From Neolentinus lepideus HHB14362 ss-1 (lineage: Eukaryota > Basidiomycota > Agaricomycetes > Gloeophyllales > Gloeophyllaceae): a stretch of 64,000 nucleotides of DNA. Under the pieces are notes generated by a model. That model was not told the DNA's origin and did no database searches. It saw nothing but the letters and a program-made list of their open reading frames with translations. The stretch covers positions 5,349 to 69,348 of the forward strand of contig KV425588.1 of NCBI GenBank assembly GCA_001632425.1. Direction: 5' to 3'. Both the position numbers and the translations under genes were made by a program. Numbering within the stretch: the stretch's first letter is position 1; each line of letters starts with the position of its first letter. Shown here in pieces: positions 1 to 10,464 of this stretch.

Positions 1-12
1 AGCTTGACTACT

Positions 13-85
13 GCACAATAGCTCAGTGGTAAGAGCACCACAGCGCGATTACGGGAGGTCGCTGGTTCAATTCCAGCTTGTGCCA
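13..85 (+). other. Decayed tRNA-like sequence
   Basis: This stretch has the outline of a tRNA. It has six acceptor pairs (GCACAA with TTGTGC), a D arm GCTC/GAGC that contains a perfect A box, and a five-pair T stem GCTGG/CCAGC around the loop TTCAATT, which gives a perfect B box. The anticodon arm is broken: two of five pairs fail and position 33 is not T. I read it as a tRNA pseudogene or a pol III promoter-bearing tRNA-derived repeat, not a working tRNA. It lies directly upstream of the Gag reading frame of the retroelement. Confidence 0.5.
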
Positions 86-277
86 TTTTCCTGGGTTAGC
101 TCATTCGACTCTATCATCATTTTGGAGCCCACCGCGAGGGGGAGTGTTCTTAGGGCCTGCACTTTCCATTTCGACGTTTTCGGGAGGCTGTGAAAGCCTC
201 CCCCATCCATATTTTTCATTTTGCATATTTTCCATCCCTTTCGACGCCACTCGCTATTCGTTCAGCACATACCGACT

Positions 278-1858
278 ATGGCAGCGCTACCTAGCCGACA
301 TGACCCGATCGCTCCGCTATTCGATCCCGCACACCCCGAGTCACTACATCGCTATCTGGAGGACATAGAGGACCTTTTCAGCGCATTTCCAGAGAGCGCT
401 ACATCGGAATTCGCGAAGAAGCGCTTGGCGGTCAAGTACATCCCACTAGAGGTCGAGGAGCTTTGGCGCTCGCTTTCGGAGTTCCATGGCAGTGGAGCGT
501 ATACCGCGTTCAAGTCAGCGGTGCAGCGCTTGTACCCGACTATTGCTCCGGAGCAGCGCTGGCGAGTGGAGGACTTGGAGCGAGTGGTTAGGAAGTGGTC
601 AGAAGAGGGTATACAAGATGTGACGGCGTTGAGTGGTTTCTACCAGGAGTTCCTTCGGATTGCACAGCCACTGCGCTCGTATGGCTTTATTTCGGAGCAG
701 GAGCTAGATCATGCATTTTCTAGCGCGTTCGGACCTTCGCTATGGGAGCCGACATTCCTCCGCTTGCAGATTGTCCACCCGAGCCACCCGCCGCACCACG
801 TACACCCCTTTCGCTATGTCTACGAGGCAGCGCTATTTGCCTTACAGAGCGCTGAGACATACCGACAATCCATTCAGATACGCACACGCCCCGATGACTC
901 CGTACATCAGCCAACACCATCTCCAGCATCACCTGTCGTCTCTCCCGCTCTCATCGACGATATCATCGCAGCTGTGACACAGCGCCTCAGCCCGCTCATT
1001 CCCGCTATGTCGGCACCTTCGCTACCACCCATCGTACAGTCCATTTTGCACTCCAGCAGCTACAAGTGCCATTATTGCGGCGCAATTGGTTGTTGTATCA
1101 CCCAGTGTCCAGTAGCGACAGAGGACATCACAGCGGGCAGATGCCGACACAATACCGAAGGCCGCTTAGTGCTTCCCAGCGGTCGTTTCATCCCGCGAAG
1201 TCTTCCTGGAGCAACAATGCGAGAGCGACTGCATATCTGGCACATGCGCTATCCCGTGCGGGAGCGTACGAGCGTTCAGAGTGGATGCGAGGCACCTGCC
1301 AGAGTGGTGGAGCCTGTGGGAGCGTCAGGCAGTGGCGTACCAGGACGTGCACATGTTTTCGGAACAGAGGAACAGGAGAGCGACACCAGTGCTGTGGATC
1401 ACAAGTGTCTGCAACCCACTCGTACAGCGCTATCGGCATCCGGCGCAACCTTACAACCATCGCTAAGCGCTACCAACACCGTACCCATTCACATCAGCGC
1501 ACCCGCTCCGACGTACACTATTGCAAAAGCGTCTAGCTCTCCCTACAGGATCACCGTGGCGCTTCGCATACCGCAAGAGGTGGAGTGTGTTGTTGACCCT
1601 GGCGCGCAGGTGAACATGCTTTCGGAAGCGCTATGTGAAGCGCTATGCATCCCCTTTGACCCAGGAGTGCGACTAGCAGCACGTACCAGCATAGGAGGCG
1701 ACCAGTCACTAGGGCTAGCTCGCAACATCACCATTGTTGTGGAAGGCCACTCGTTTATAGTCCAAGCGCATGTCGTGCGCGACGCGGCATACTCATTGCT
1801 CTTAGGTGCTCCATTCATCTCGGCATTTGCAGCGCTAGAGTCGGCGGAGCCGCTCTGA
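278..1858 (+). CDS. Retrotransposon Gag-protease polyprotein
   Basis: The product is 526 residues from the ATG at 278; a start at 221 in the same frame would add 19 residues. The N-terminal two thirds resemble a retroelement Gag, with the motif YLEDIEDLFSAFPE near the start and a helical, charged capsid-like stretch. A cysteine cluster with spacing CX2CX4CX4C (about 265 residues in) looks like a zinc knuckle in which the usual His is Cys. The C-terminus has a retropepsin-like core: DPGAQVNML, with Pro where the family normally has Ser or Thr, and a later LLLGAPF flap/ILG-like segment. The reading frame stops without entering a polymerase. Proteolytic activity is uncertain because of the D-P-G substitution. 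Confidence 0.65.
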   Translation: MAALPSRHDPIAPLFDPAHPESLHRYLEDIEDLFSAFPESATSEFAKKRLAVKYIPLEVEELWRSLSEFHGSGAYTAFKSAVQRLYPTIAPEQRWRVEDLERVVRKWSEEGIQDVTALSGFYQEFLRIAQPLRSYGFISEQELDHAFSSAFGPSLWEPTFLRLQIVHPSHPPHHVHPFRYVYEAALFALQSAETYRQSIQIRTRPDDSVHQPTPSPASPVVSPALIDDIIAAVTQRLSPLIPAMSAPSLPPIVQSILHSSSYKCHYCGAIGCCITQCPVATEDITAGRCRHNTEGRLVLPSGRFIPRSLPGATMRERLHIWHMRYPVRERTSVQSGCEAPARVVEPVGASGSGVPGRAHVFGTEEQESDTSAVDHKCLQPTRTALSASGATLQPSLSATNTVPIHISAPAPTYTIAKASSSPYRITVALRIPQEVECVVDPGAQVNMLSEALCEALCIPFDPGVRLAARTSIGGDQSLGLARNITIVVEGHSFIVQAHVVRDAAYSLLLGAPFISAFAALESAEPL

Positions 1859-2088
1859 GCCGCTATCTCCATCGCTGCACCGATACCCATTGCCTTCGCT
1901 CTCAAACATCGCCCCGCATATTTACGCCATTCGTCGCTATGTTACACCACCCGTCGCTATGTCGGGCGCTATTTGTCGCTATGTTACGCCGCCCTTCGCT
2001 ATGTCACACGCCATCCCACAAGAGTCAAGTCCGCCGCGGATGCCTTCGTCGGTGACTGAGGACAGTCAAGATTTGAGTCCGAGGGGGA

Positions 2089-3349
2089 TGATACACCCTA
2101 TTAGGCTCAGAAAACGCATTTTCGGCACTTTTGCGCTATTTCCCACACTATGTGCAATAGCGCTAGGGCTCCCGGTCTGGTGGCGCAAGCAATATTCGAG
2201 TTTTTATTGATTTTTTCAGCTATTTCCTGCACTCCTCGACACTATGATCTCGTTCAGCAGGTGTTCCACTGCAATATGTAAGCAAGCGCACCCATCTCGA
2301 CAATAGCGGCAGTGCCGTGGTATCCTTCCAACAAGTGGCATAGTGCGGCAGTGTTGCACTGCTTCAGCTGCATCCGGCAGTGTGGCCTCTATCAAGCTCA
2401 AGTCATTCCGAGGCTGTGCATGCGTTGCGGACACCTGTGCAGCCTCCACCTGGAGCAATAGCGCTTTTTGATGCGATGCTGTGCGCTTTCCCATGCTTCT
2501 TTCGGTATGTGGTGGCCTGTGCGTATGGACACTGTAGCTTACGGAGATTGTTCCCCTGTCTGAGGGTTGAGATAGATCGGTTTCAGGAGTAGTTTCATTC
2601 TGTTAGCATATGGCTCTTGGTTCATCTGTTTTCCCAGTAGAGTACTTTAGTTGGACCTCCTGTAGGCAGACAAGACAGGCAACAGGCAACCCAGCCAGTC
2701 CTCCCTGCGCAATCTAGGGTTCCCATCTCATTCCTGCGTCTATCTCTGAGCTTCCTGCATCTTGCATCCTTCCTCCGATCCCTGCGTCGCTATCTCTCTG
2801 CCTACGATAAGAGCACTGAGTCGCTATCATCGCTATACGTCGCTATACATCGCTAGTCGCTACATCGCTATCTCGCCAACCGCTAATAGGCGCACCGAGT
2901 CGCACCTTGTCACTTTCTGATTGTGTTCTATTTTTAGCCTCCCATCGCTATTCCGTCGCCATCTTTCTACATCTCACTTCGCATCGCGATTTCTTTTGGT
3001 TTCTTTCATATACGTCGCATTTGTGGTTTGCGGTCTCGGCCCTATCCTTCCATTTTACTCCCTCCGAACTATCTATTACCCTTCGTTACCCCGGGCCTCG
3101 CAGCCATCTGACACCAAGGGCTTTGGTGTTTGCTTTGTGGTTGTGTCTACCCTTTAGGTCCCCCTTTTCCGTGGGTTTCGTCGTGTGTTCGTGTTCATCA
3201 GCGGGGCCACCTTTTTGTCCAGACTAGCACCTACATCTATCCGTATTTTCAGGGATCCTGGCCAACCTGCACTCTGATTAGATTGGCTTTCTCTGTGGAA
3301 GTCAGATATCCTATGTAGGAGATCCTAGGCCTGCTACGGTGGATACACA
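2089..3349 (+). repeat. Putative 3' LTR (right end uncertain)
   Basis: The left end TGATACACC follows a polypurine tract, as expected for an LTR. The stretch has no convincing gene and is rich in CGCTAT hexamers around 2820-2960 and in pyrimidine-rich DNA further on. The second LTR copy is outside the window, so neither identity nor the right boundary can be confirmed here. Confidence 0.35.
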
Positions 3350-3466
3350 GTGGTTGAAATCGGGAAGTCCATAGGTGAGATCGTTTCATAATAGGCAAGA
3401 ATTAAATGGGTCGGACCAGCCCCAATAATCACATTGACAATACAAGCATGAAGAACTCAGGCAAGA

Positions 3467-5000
3467 CTAGAGGGGAAGAGAGAAAATAAATGCAGTCATA
3501 GCCGTGGTCGCAACCACTGTAGTGAAAGTAAGTGCCACAGCACTAACACCTGATGAAGACGAAGAACTGAGCGGGTTAGACAGTAGGACCTTGTCTATGA
3601 TGTGGACAACACCGTTATTGGTGAGAATATCAGACTTGATGATGTTTGCTGAGTTGCCTCCATCAAGAGAGACAGTACTGCCTCTGAATAACAACTGTCT
3701 GCCAGCTGCATTGCTATGCTGGCCCACCAGTGCATTCGAATAGAGGATGCCATCAATCAACTTCAGCAAGCGGTGCATTAATTCTCAGTAGACAATGATG
3801 TTAGGATTGTTTTGTATCGGACACATTTCAGTAGCCACAGTAGCCACAGTAGCCAAATAGGTACAAACAATTTCGCACTTTTGGTAGCTAGTGCCACTGG
3901 ATGTACTTTCCTTAGTCCATTGCTTTATACTAGCCTCCAGTTTGTGTCTGTGTCTGTGTCTGAGCTCAGCACATCTCTGGTGTCCTATCTACCCTATATC
4001 CGCTGCGCTTGACAGATGAATGGTTATAACTTCACTCATGTGACTATTGACAATCGAATTGATGCTCATTTGGCTCAAGTGCACCCAGGATGCAATGTCA
4101 GAAATAACACCAGTATCTATGGTACACAGTCAGCTTCAGAATAAGGGTAAGTTAGTCAGGCCACAGACCTTCTGGCACAAACAGTGTTATACCAGACCAA
4201 GAACTAATTGTATTTATTGCAGTCGCAACATTGGGATTGCTCGTGAAAGTGGTGAAATTTTGTGCTTTCAAGGTATCATTCAATCCGAGTGGTGCGGTCA
4301 GCAGTTCACTGGTAACAGCATAGCCGTAGCTGACATCAAGGATAGAGAAGGAGCTTTGTGATGTGATGTTTATGTCGGTGCTGTCAAAATATATCTATAT
4401 CAGTCTTCAGAGCGTTTCACGGGTGGAACCAGCCAACCTTTGATCCAGGACATGGATGCTACCGTCAGAGTAGGTGGTCAGGACTAGCGACTGACTTTGA
4501 CCTGATGGCAGCAGTATAGCAGCAGTGTCATTCAAGGCACTTGGAAGTACTGTGTGATTGGGCCATACCGGGATATTATGGTCGCCAAGAGAGATGTCGA
4601 GGATGTGATAGGCAAGCACATCGAAGATCTTCTCTATGTCATTGAGGAAGGCTGACAGGGTGGCATTGGGCACTAACACAAGCATCAATACTGACAGAGT
4701 GGGATGCTTCTGGGTACGTACCGAGCCTGCCAGGATAAGTCAGGTATAGAACGATGTTATACGTAAGACACGTACCGCGGAATAAGGAAGGTCATGCTCG
4801 TGTTGAAGAGATCTGCGAAGTCGGAGAAGTAGCGACTTGGGATGTTCTGGATGAGGTTCGCACCATCCTTAAACCCCCTTACTCGTAAAGAAGTCAGCCA
4901 TGGCATCGATAAAGGCATCAGCCTCTATCGGGAGGAGAGGGTCTTGGCCAAGGATTACAGGAAGCCAAGTCGACAAGATCAAAAGGTGGAGGAGACGCAT
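3467..5000 (-). CDS. Secreted GPI-type protein with two fasciclin (FAS1) domains
   Basis: The ATG at 5000 opens a signal peptide (MRLLHLLILSTWLPVILGQ). Two FAS1 domains follow. The first has VLVPNATLSAFL and VLAYHIL. The second has ITLFVPE and ends with the FAS1 H2-like motif LTNNGVVHIIDKVLL. A Ser-rich linker and a hydrophobic tail to 3467 look like a GPI-anchor signal. FAS1 proteins act in cell adhesion and wall organisation at the fungal surface. Introns are visible near 4760-4690, 4430-4375 and 4165-4110. In the first exon a run of five G (near 4890) puts a stop in frame; one G fewer would read straight through into sensible FAS1 sequence. The gene is therefore either mutated there or spliced in a way I cannot see. 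A TATA box lies about 90 bp upstream. Confidence 0.75.
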
Positions 5001-5086
5001 TTCACGAGCTGACGTGTACGTCTAGGGGGTGGACTTTGGGGGTGGGGGTTCGTCTGATCTGTCTTCTCGAGAGGCATGCCGGAGCC

Positions 5087-5092
5087 TTTATA
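5087..5092 (-). promoter_or_regulatory. TATA box of the fasciclin gene
   Basis: On the minus strand the sequence reads GGTATAAAGGC, about 88 nt upstream of the ATG at 5000, a normal spacing for a fungal TATA element. Confidence 0.5.
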
Positions 5093-5209
5093 CCGTCCAC
5101 AATGCTGCAGCACAATAATTCGACACCGAGCTGTGAAAGCTGCGGTGACAGGAATTAACATCTGACGAAATACCGTACAGTTGTGTGAATGAACATTAGC
5201 CACGAGGAC

Positions 5210-6640
5210 AACATGCAGAGTATAGTCTTCTAGGCATTTTTACGAACAAGGGATGTCCCAGATAGGTACCCCCCACAAGCGCTCGCAAGATGGATCAGAG
5301 GCACCGAGCTGTGAAGGGGGCAACGGATGTCTTCCTGATCCAATCTGTTGCAACTGTGTCAATAAACATCAGACATAATACGCAGAGTACAGTCGTCCAG
5401 ACCCTTCACGATTAATATGGAATAACTCAGACGTGTGCTGGCGGTCGCTCGCAAGATGGATTGGAAGCACGTCAATTGATAGCCACGGAGGTAGTCGGAG
5501 GGGGTTACACTCAGCGATATTGAACTGATGCCCGAGAAACTGATAAATTGCGGTGGTTGAGTTTATGGGATAGAAGGAAATGTGATAGAACAGGCAATCC
5601 ATCTGGATTCTAAATTGAAGAGAGACACACAACACATGAGCTTCAAAGGTACTAGTCAGGTGTGAAAGCAATTTTCACGAGATAACATTATATGACATTA
5701 AGGCAGATGAAACATAAATTGCACTCACGGCACAATATATGCGCACACGGAACCGAGATAAGTTCATTCACGGTGCAATATACGCGCATACGGAACCGAG
5801 ATAAGTTGAGCGATCCAAAGACACGATATCGGTATGCATACTTGGGAATACCAATGATTAAACAAATGTGAGCACGAGTACACGGGGACCAGCTGTCTGC
5901 GTTGACGGAGGCCCAAAACATTGTAGGTCGCAGAATGAAGTCGCCAGTGAGTAGCCAGTGTGGCGCCATCATCCGATGCTGGCGAAGTAGCAGTCCCCCC
6001 AATGATACCGGCAGTTGGTCTTGAAAGGCAATAGTTCGCACAGTAAGCAATCGCATGGAAGGAGTATAGACCGTCAGAAGTCATTTGATGGTGCACGGAC
6101 GTAGCGTGGGGCAGCAGACTTGGGCGCACCGGAGGACAGAGCGTCAGTTTAGTAACCTGCAGCAGATACCGGGTTGTCAAGCGGGATGTGAGGTCACCTA
6201 ACAGACTCTGGTAGAATTGAGAGTGTCCTTCGCCATCGTATGAAAGCTGTTCGTCGGAGTAGGATTTGTCGGGAGAAGTATTCGTAGTTGCAACGAAAAG
6301 TACGGGTAGACAACCAGACACGTATTTCTTGCAGTGCATATCCAAAGACCTGATAGTATGATGCCCATCCGCACTATGGAGGGCCAGCAAGGAATGTCCA
6401 AGTACTTGAGGGGGAAACGTAAGAAATGGTTTACGCCAAGTTCACCCAAAATGGTAAATTCCTGAGTAATAATAGTACTAGTATTTGTCAGCGCTAACGC
6501 GCGTCACGGCTAACTTTGCGTCGGGTTGCGACTGAGCCCTGCCAGATACTCTCCCTCACTCTTCACTGTCTGTTCCATTTGGCTGCCTGGATTGCTGCCT
6601 TCAGTGCAAGACAAGCCGGAGTTAGCGACCCTGCTAGCAG
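5210..6640. other. Intergenic region without a supported gene
   Basis: I see no gene I can defend here. A minus-strand open frame of 208 codons (5764-6390) has no recognisable domain, and neighbouring frames look equally plausible. The stretch contains the short tandem repeat listed separately. It also has two loosely similar copies of a segment around CAGAGTAYAGTC (near 5215 and 5383), which suggests an old local duplication. Confidence 0.5.
5726..5807. repeat. Two-copy tandem repeat, 39-bp units
   Basis: Units at 5726-5764 and 5769-5807 begin CACGGYRCAATATAYGCGC and both end GGAACCGAGATAAGTT. They differ at only a few positions and are separated by CATT. Confidence 0.85.
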
Positions 6641-9600
6641 ATGAATATCCTGGCCGCGTTTCTGGGCAGCACGCGACAGACATGTACGAAACTGGCAGTA
6701 GCTGAAGCGGGTCCATCTCGGCTGGTGCACACTACAAGACACGCCCGGCAATGGAACGCATTGCAAAGACAAGCTTTCTCTGCGTCTACAATTGCTGGAT
6801 TTGCAGGTCCTAGCAAGGCGCTCTCCTATCCGAGATGGATGAATTCGAGAGCGAACGTGAGAGGGAAAGGGGAGGAGTCATCAGAAGCAGACAGTCCTGA
6901 GTCTGGTGCAGTAGAGGCCACTGGTGGCGAGGAGACATCCGTTCGACTGGATAGTCCAGAGGATGGTGCTGGGCGGGGAGAGTCTTCCGGTTCTGCGCCA
7001 CCGTCCTCATCAAGTGGTCAGAATTCGGATGGCTCTGATCCTCCAGAATCACCACCTCCAGATCCTCCTGCCTCCCCGAAATCCCCTACAACTATCTCTA
7101 AGCAATCTGTCCCGGAAATCTATCCTCAGGTACTGGCCCTCCCCATTGCACGACGTCCCCTCTTCCCCGGTTTCTACAAGGCCGTAGTAGTCCGTAACCC
7201 CCAGGTGGTAGCTGCTATCAAGGAGATGATGCGGCGTGGACAACCCTACTTAGGTGCTTTCCTGCTCAAGGACGAGAACGCGGACAGCGACATCATCACG
7301 GACATTAACTCGGTTCACCAGGTCGGCGTGTTCGCCCAGATTACGAGCGTATTCGCGGCTACCGGTACAGACGACAAGGATGAAGGTCTAACGGCTGTTT
7401 TATATCCTCACAGGAGAATACGGATCACGGACCTCGTGAAACCCCGCTCTGACTCTACCTCGCCATCTACTGCCTCAGTCGAGAATGTAGATAAGTCACA
7501 GGACCAACTGCCTAGTCCACCACCTTCTCCAGCACCATCGGAATCAGAGGACATTGCTAAGGTACACCCGGCCCCTATCCAGACGTCTTTCCTGCAGAAC
7601 TACGAGATCTCGATCGTTAACGTCGAGAACCTCGTCACGCAACCGTACAATAAGGACGACCAGTACATCCGAGCGTTCATGTCGGAGATCGTCTCTGTCT
7701 TCAAGGACATCGCGCAGCTGAACCCGCTCTTCCGCGACCAAATCACGAACTTCTCGATTAACCAGGTCGCGTCGAATGTCTTCGATGAGCCGGACAAGCT
7801 CGCGGACTTTGCCGCTGCCGTGTCGACTGGTGAGGTTCAGGAGCTGCAGGATGTCTTGGAGTCGCTCGTTGTCGAGGACCGCTTGCGCAAGGCGCTTCTG
7901 GTGCTTAAAAAGGAGTTGATCAATGCTCAGCTGCAGAGTAAGCTTAGCAGGGACGTTGACAGCAAGATTGCTAAGCGCCAGAGGGAGTATTACCTCATGG
8001 AGCAGTTGAAGGGTATCAAGAAGGAGCTGGGCATGGAGAGTGACGGCAAGGACAAACTGATCGAGAAGTTCAAGGAGAGGGCGGAGAAACTGAAGATGCC
8101 GGAACTGGTCAAGAAGGTATTTGATGAGGAGTTGAATAAGCTGCAGGGTCTGGAGCCGAGCGCGAGCGAGGCTAACGTTACTAGAAACTATCTGGAATGG
8201 CTCACCCAGGTGTGTCCGTAATTTCATCATTATCCAAGAATTGACACTGAGTAGCCCTGTGCAGATCCCTTGGGGCCAGCACTCTGCCGAGAACTACTCC
8301 ATCGCGAACGCGCAAAAAGTCTTGGACGAGGACCACTACGGTCTCAAAGATGTCAAGGAACGGATCCTCGAGTTCCTGGCTGTCGGCAAGCTGCGAGGGA
8401 CGGTTGAGGGCAAGATCATTTGTTTGGTCGGTCCGCCCGGTGTTGGGAAGACGTCGATTGGCAAGTCAATCGCTCGGGCGCTAAATCGGCAGTTCTTCAG
8501 GTTCTCGGTTGGTGGGTTGACCGATGTGGCTGAGATCAAGGGGCATCGGAGGACATACGTTGGGTAAGTCGGTCGAAGTGATATGATTGTCATGATATGG
8601 CTTATTCTGCATGCCAGAGCGCTTCCTGGAAAGATCATACAGGCGCTCAAGCGTGTAGGAACGGAAAACCCTCTAGTTTTGATTGATGAGATTGACAAGA
8701 TTGGGCGTGGTATCAACGGTGACCCTGCAAGTGCTTTGCTGGAGATGCTTGACCCAGAACAGAACACTAATTTCTTGGATCATTAGTGAGCAAGTTCTCC
8801 TGCGGTTTCTTGTCCCCATTTTTCTGACTTTAGGTAGCTTGGACGTCCCCGTAGATCTTTCTCGCGTACTTTTCGTCTGCACTGGTGCGTTCTGGTTTTC
8901 TTTCGACGGGAAAGTTTCAACTGACACTATCTTCAGCAAACGTCCTGGATACGATCTCGGCACCCTTACTCGACCGTATGGAGGTACTCGAGCTAAGTGG
9001 CTACGTCACAGAAGAGAAGCTTGTTATTGCAGACAAGTATCTCGGACCGCAAGCGAAGGAGGCTGCTGGGTTGAAGGACGCTGATGTCACGGTTGACCCC
9101 GCTGCTATTGACACCTTGATCAAGTACTACTGCCGTGAGAGTGGTGTCCGGAATCTGAAGAAGCACATCGACAAGGTTTGCGCTTATATTATATTACGAC
9201 TTTACGCTTGTTAGCTGACTTTGGACTGGTAGATCTACCGAAAAGCCGCTTTGAAGCTTGTCCAGGACCTCGGCGAAGACGCATTCCCTGAGGAAGCCGC
9301 ATTACCCCAGGATGTCAAGCAAGGCGAAACTACTACTGTCGAGAAGCAAGACGCGCCGTCCAACGAATCCGCTGCCCCGGAGACTTCTACACCGAAGACC
9401 GAATCCAGCAGCCAGGCTCCTGACCAAGGCATACCTGAGGGCGAACGGCAGGTTACAACCAAGGAGCGGAAGCCTCTGAAGGTACCCGACACAGTACACA
9501 TCCGCATTAGCCGAGAGAACCTGAAGGACTATGTTGGTCCTCCTGTATACCACCGCGATAGGCTGCACACGCGCCCGCCACCTCCTGGCGTTAGTACTGG

Positions 9601-10293
9601 TCTAGGATATCTCGGTAATGGCTCCGGTGCTGTTATGCCTATAGAGGCCACGGTGAGTTACACGGTAAGATCGCTGGTTACGTAGGACGCTAATGCACTT
9701 GACGATAGAGCATGCCTGGCAAAGGTACACTCCAACTTACCGGTAAATTGGGTGAAGTCATTCGGGAGAGTGCCCAGATTGGCTTGAGCTGGGTCAAGAG
9801 CCATGCATATGAGCTTGGGATCACGACGTCTCCCGATGAGCAATTCTTGACGGACCGTGACATTCACGTCCACATGCCGGAGGGCAGCATCGGGAAAGAA
9901 GGTCCCAGTGCTGGCACCGCCCTACTGACCGCCTTCGTTTCGCTACTGACCAAGACCAAGGTTGACCCTGACATCGGTACGTAGCAGTCACACTGAGATG
10001 TCTTTCCTGTCCTGATTTAGCTTCTCTTAACAGCCATGACTGGTGAGATCTCGTTGGTCGGACAGGTCCTTCCAGTAGGAGGACTGAAGGAGAAAATCCT
10101 TGCTGCTCACCGCGCCGGTATAAAAACTATCATCGCACCGGAGGCGAACCGAGCGGACATTGAGGAAAATGTTCCTGACAGCGTGAAGACGGGCATTCGC
10201 TTTATCTACGTTGAGGACGTCACTGAGGTCCTCCACGAAGTATTTCGCGGAGCGCCGGTTACCGAGCGGTGGAAGGACACACTATCACTATAA
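6641..10293 (+). CDS. PIM1: Mitochondrial Lon protease (ATP-dependent)
   Basis: Eight exons: 6641-8209, 8265-8563, 8618-8785, 8838-8884, 8937-9175, 9233-9652, 9709-9976 and 10034-10293. All join in frame to give 1089 residues. The N-terminus is rich in Arg, Ser and Ala and lacks acidic residues, as expected for a mitochondrial presequence. A Ser/Pro-rich linker and the Lon N-terminal domain follow. The AAA+ module has Walker A GPPGVGKT (about 579-586) and Walker B VLIDEID. The protease domain has the catalytic Ser981 in EGPSAG and Lys1024 in GGLKEK, spaced as in bacterial Lon. Lon degrades damaged matrix proteins and supports mtDNA maintenance. The residue before GPSAG is Glu, where Asp is usual. 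The stop lies 171 bp from the convergent GMP synthase stop. Confidence 0.97.
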
Positions 10294-10464
10294 ATCGCGC
10301 TCTTTTTGATTTCTTAATGTCTGCAGAGTAGACTTCGTATGTTTATCTGGCTAGCAATCATTGTATTATAGATACAAGAGAATCCAGCTCACACCCTGTA
10401 TTATTCCCACTAATGAGACTCTGGCATGTACTTCTATTCTACGAGGACGCTGATATAGATCTAT

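Larger units (their letters stand above)
1..3349 (+). mobile_element. Partial non-autonomous LTR retroelement (Gag-protease only)
   Basis: The internal region holds one long frame (278-1858) encoding a Gag-like protein with a zinc knuckle and a retropepsin-like domain. A purine run GAGGGGGA at 2081-2088 is followed at once by TGATACACC, the arrangement expected of a polypurine tract and the start of a 3' LTR. No reverse transcriptase, RNase H or integrase frame lies between the protease and this tract. The 5' LTR would lie left of the window. The right end is not resolved; 3349 is only a candidate because a weak GGTGGATACACA end lies there. The hexamer CGCTAT recurs throughout. Confidence 0.55.

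Noticed and set aside
5764..6390. Minus-strand open frame of 208 codons as a gene
   Set aside because: No recognisable family; two other minus-strand frames are also open nearby, and the frame ends inside a tandem repeat.
7544..8230. Minus-strand open frame of 228 codons
   Set aside because: Antisense to the first exon of Lon; Leu-rich with no domain.
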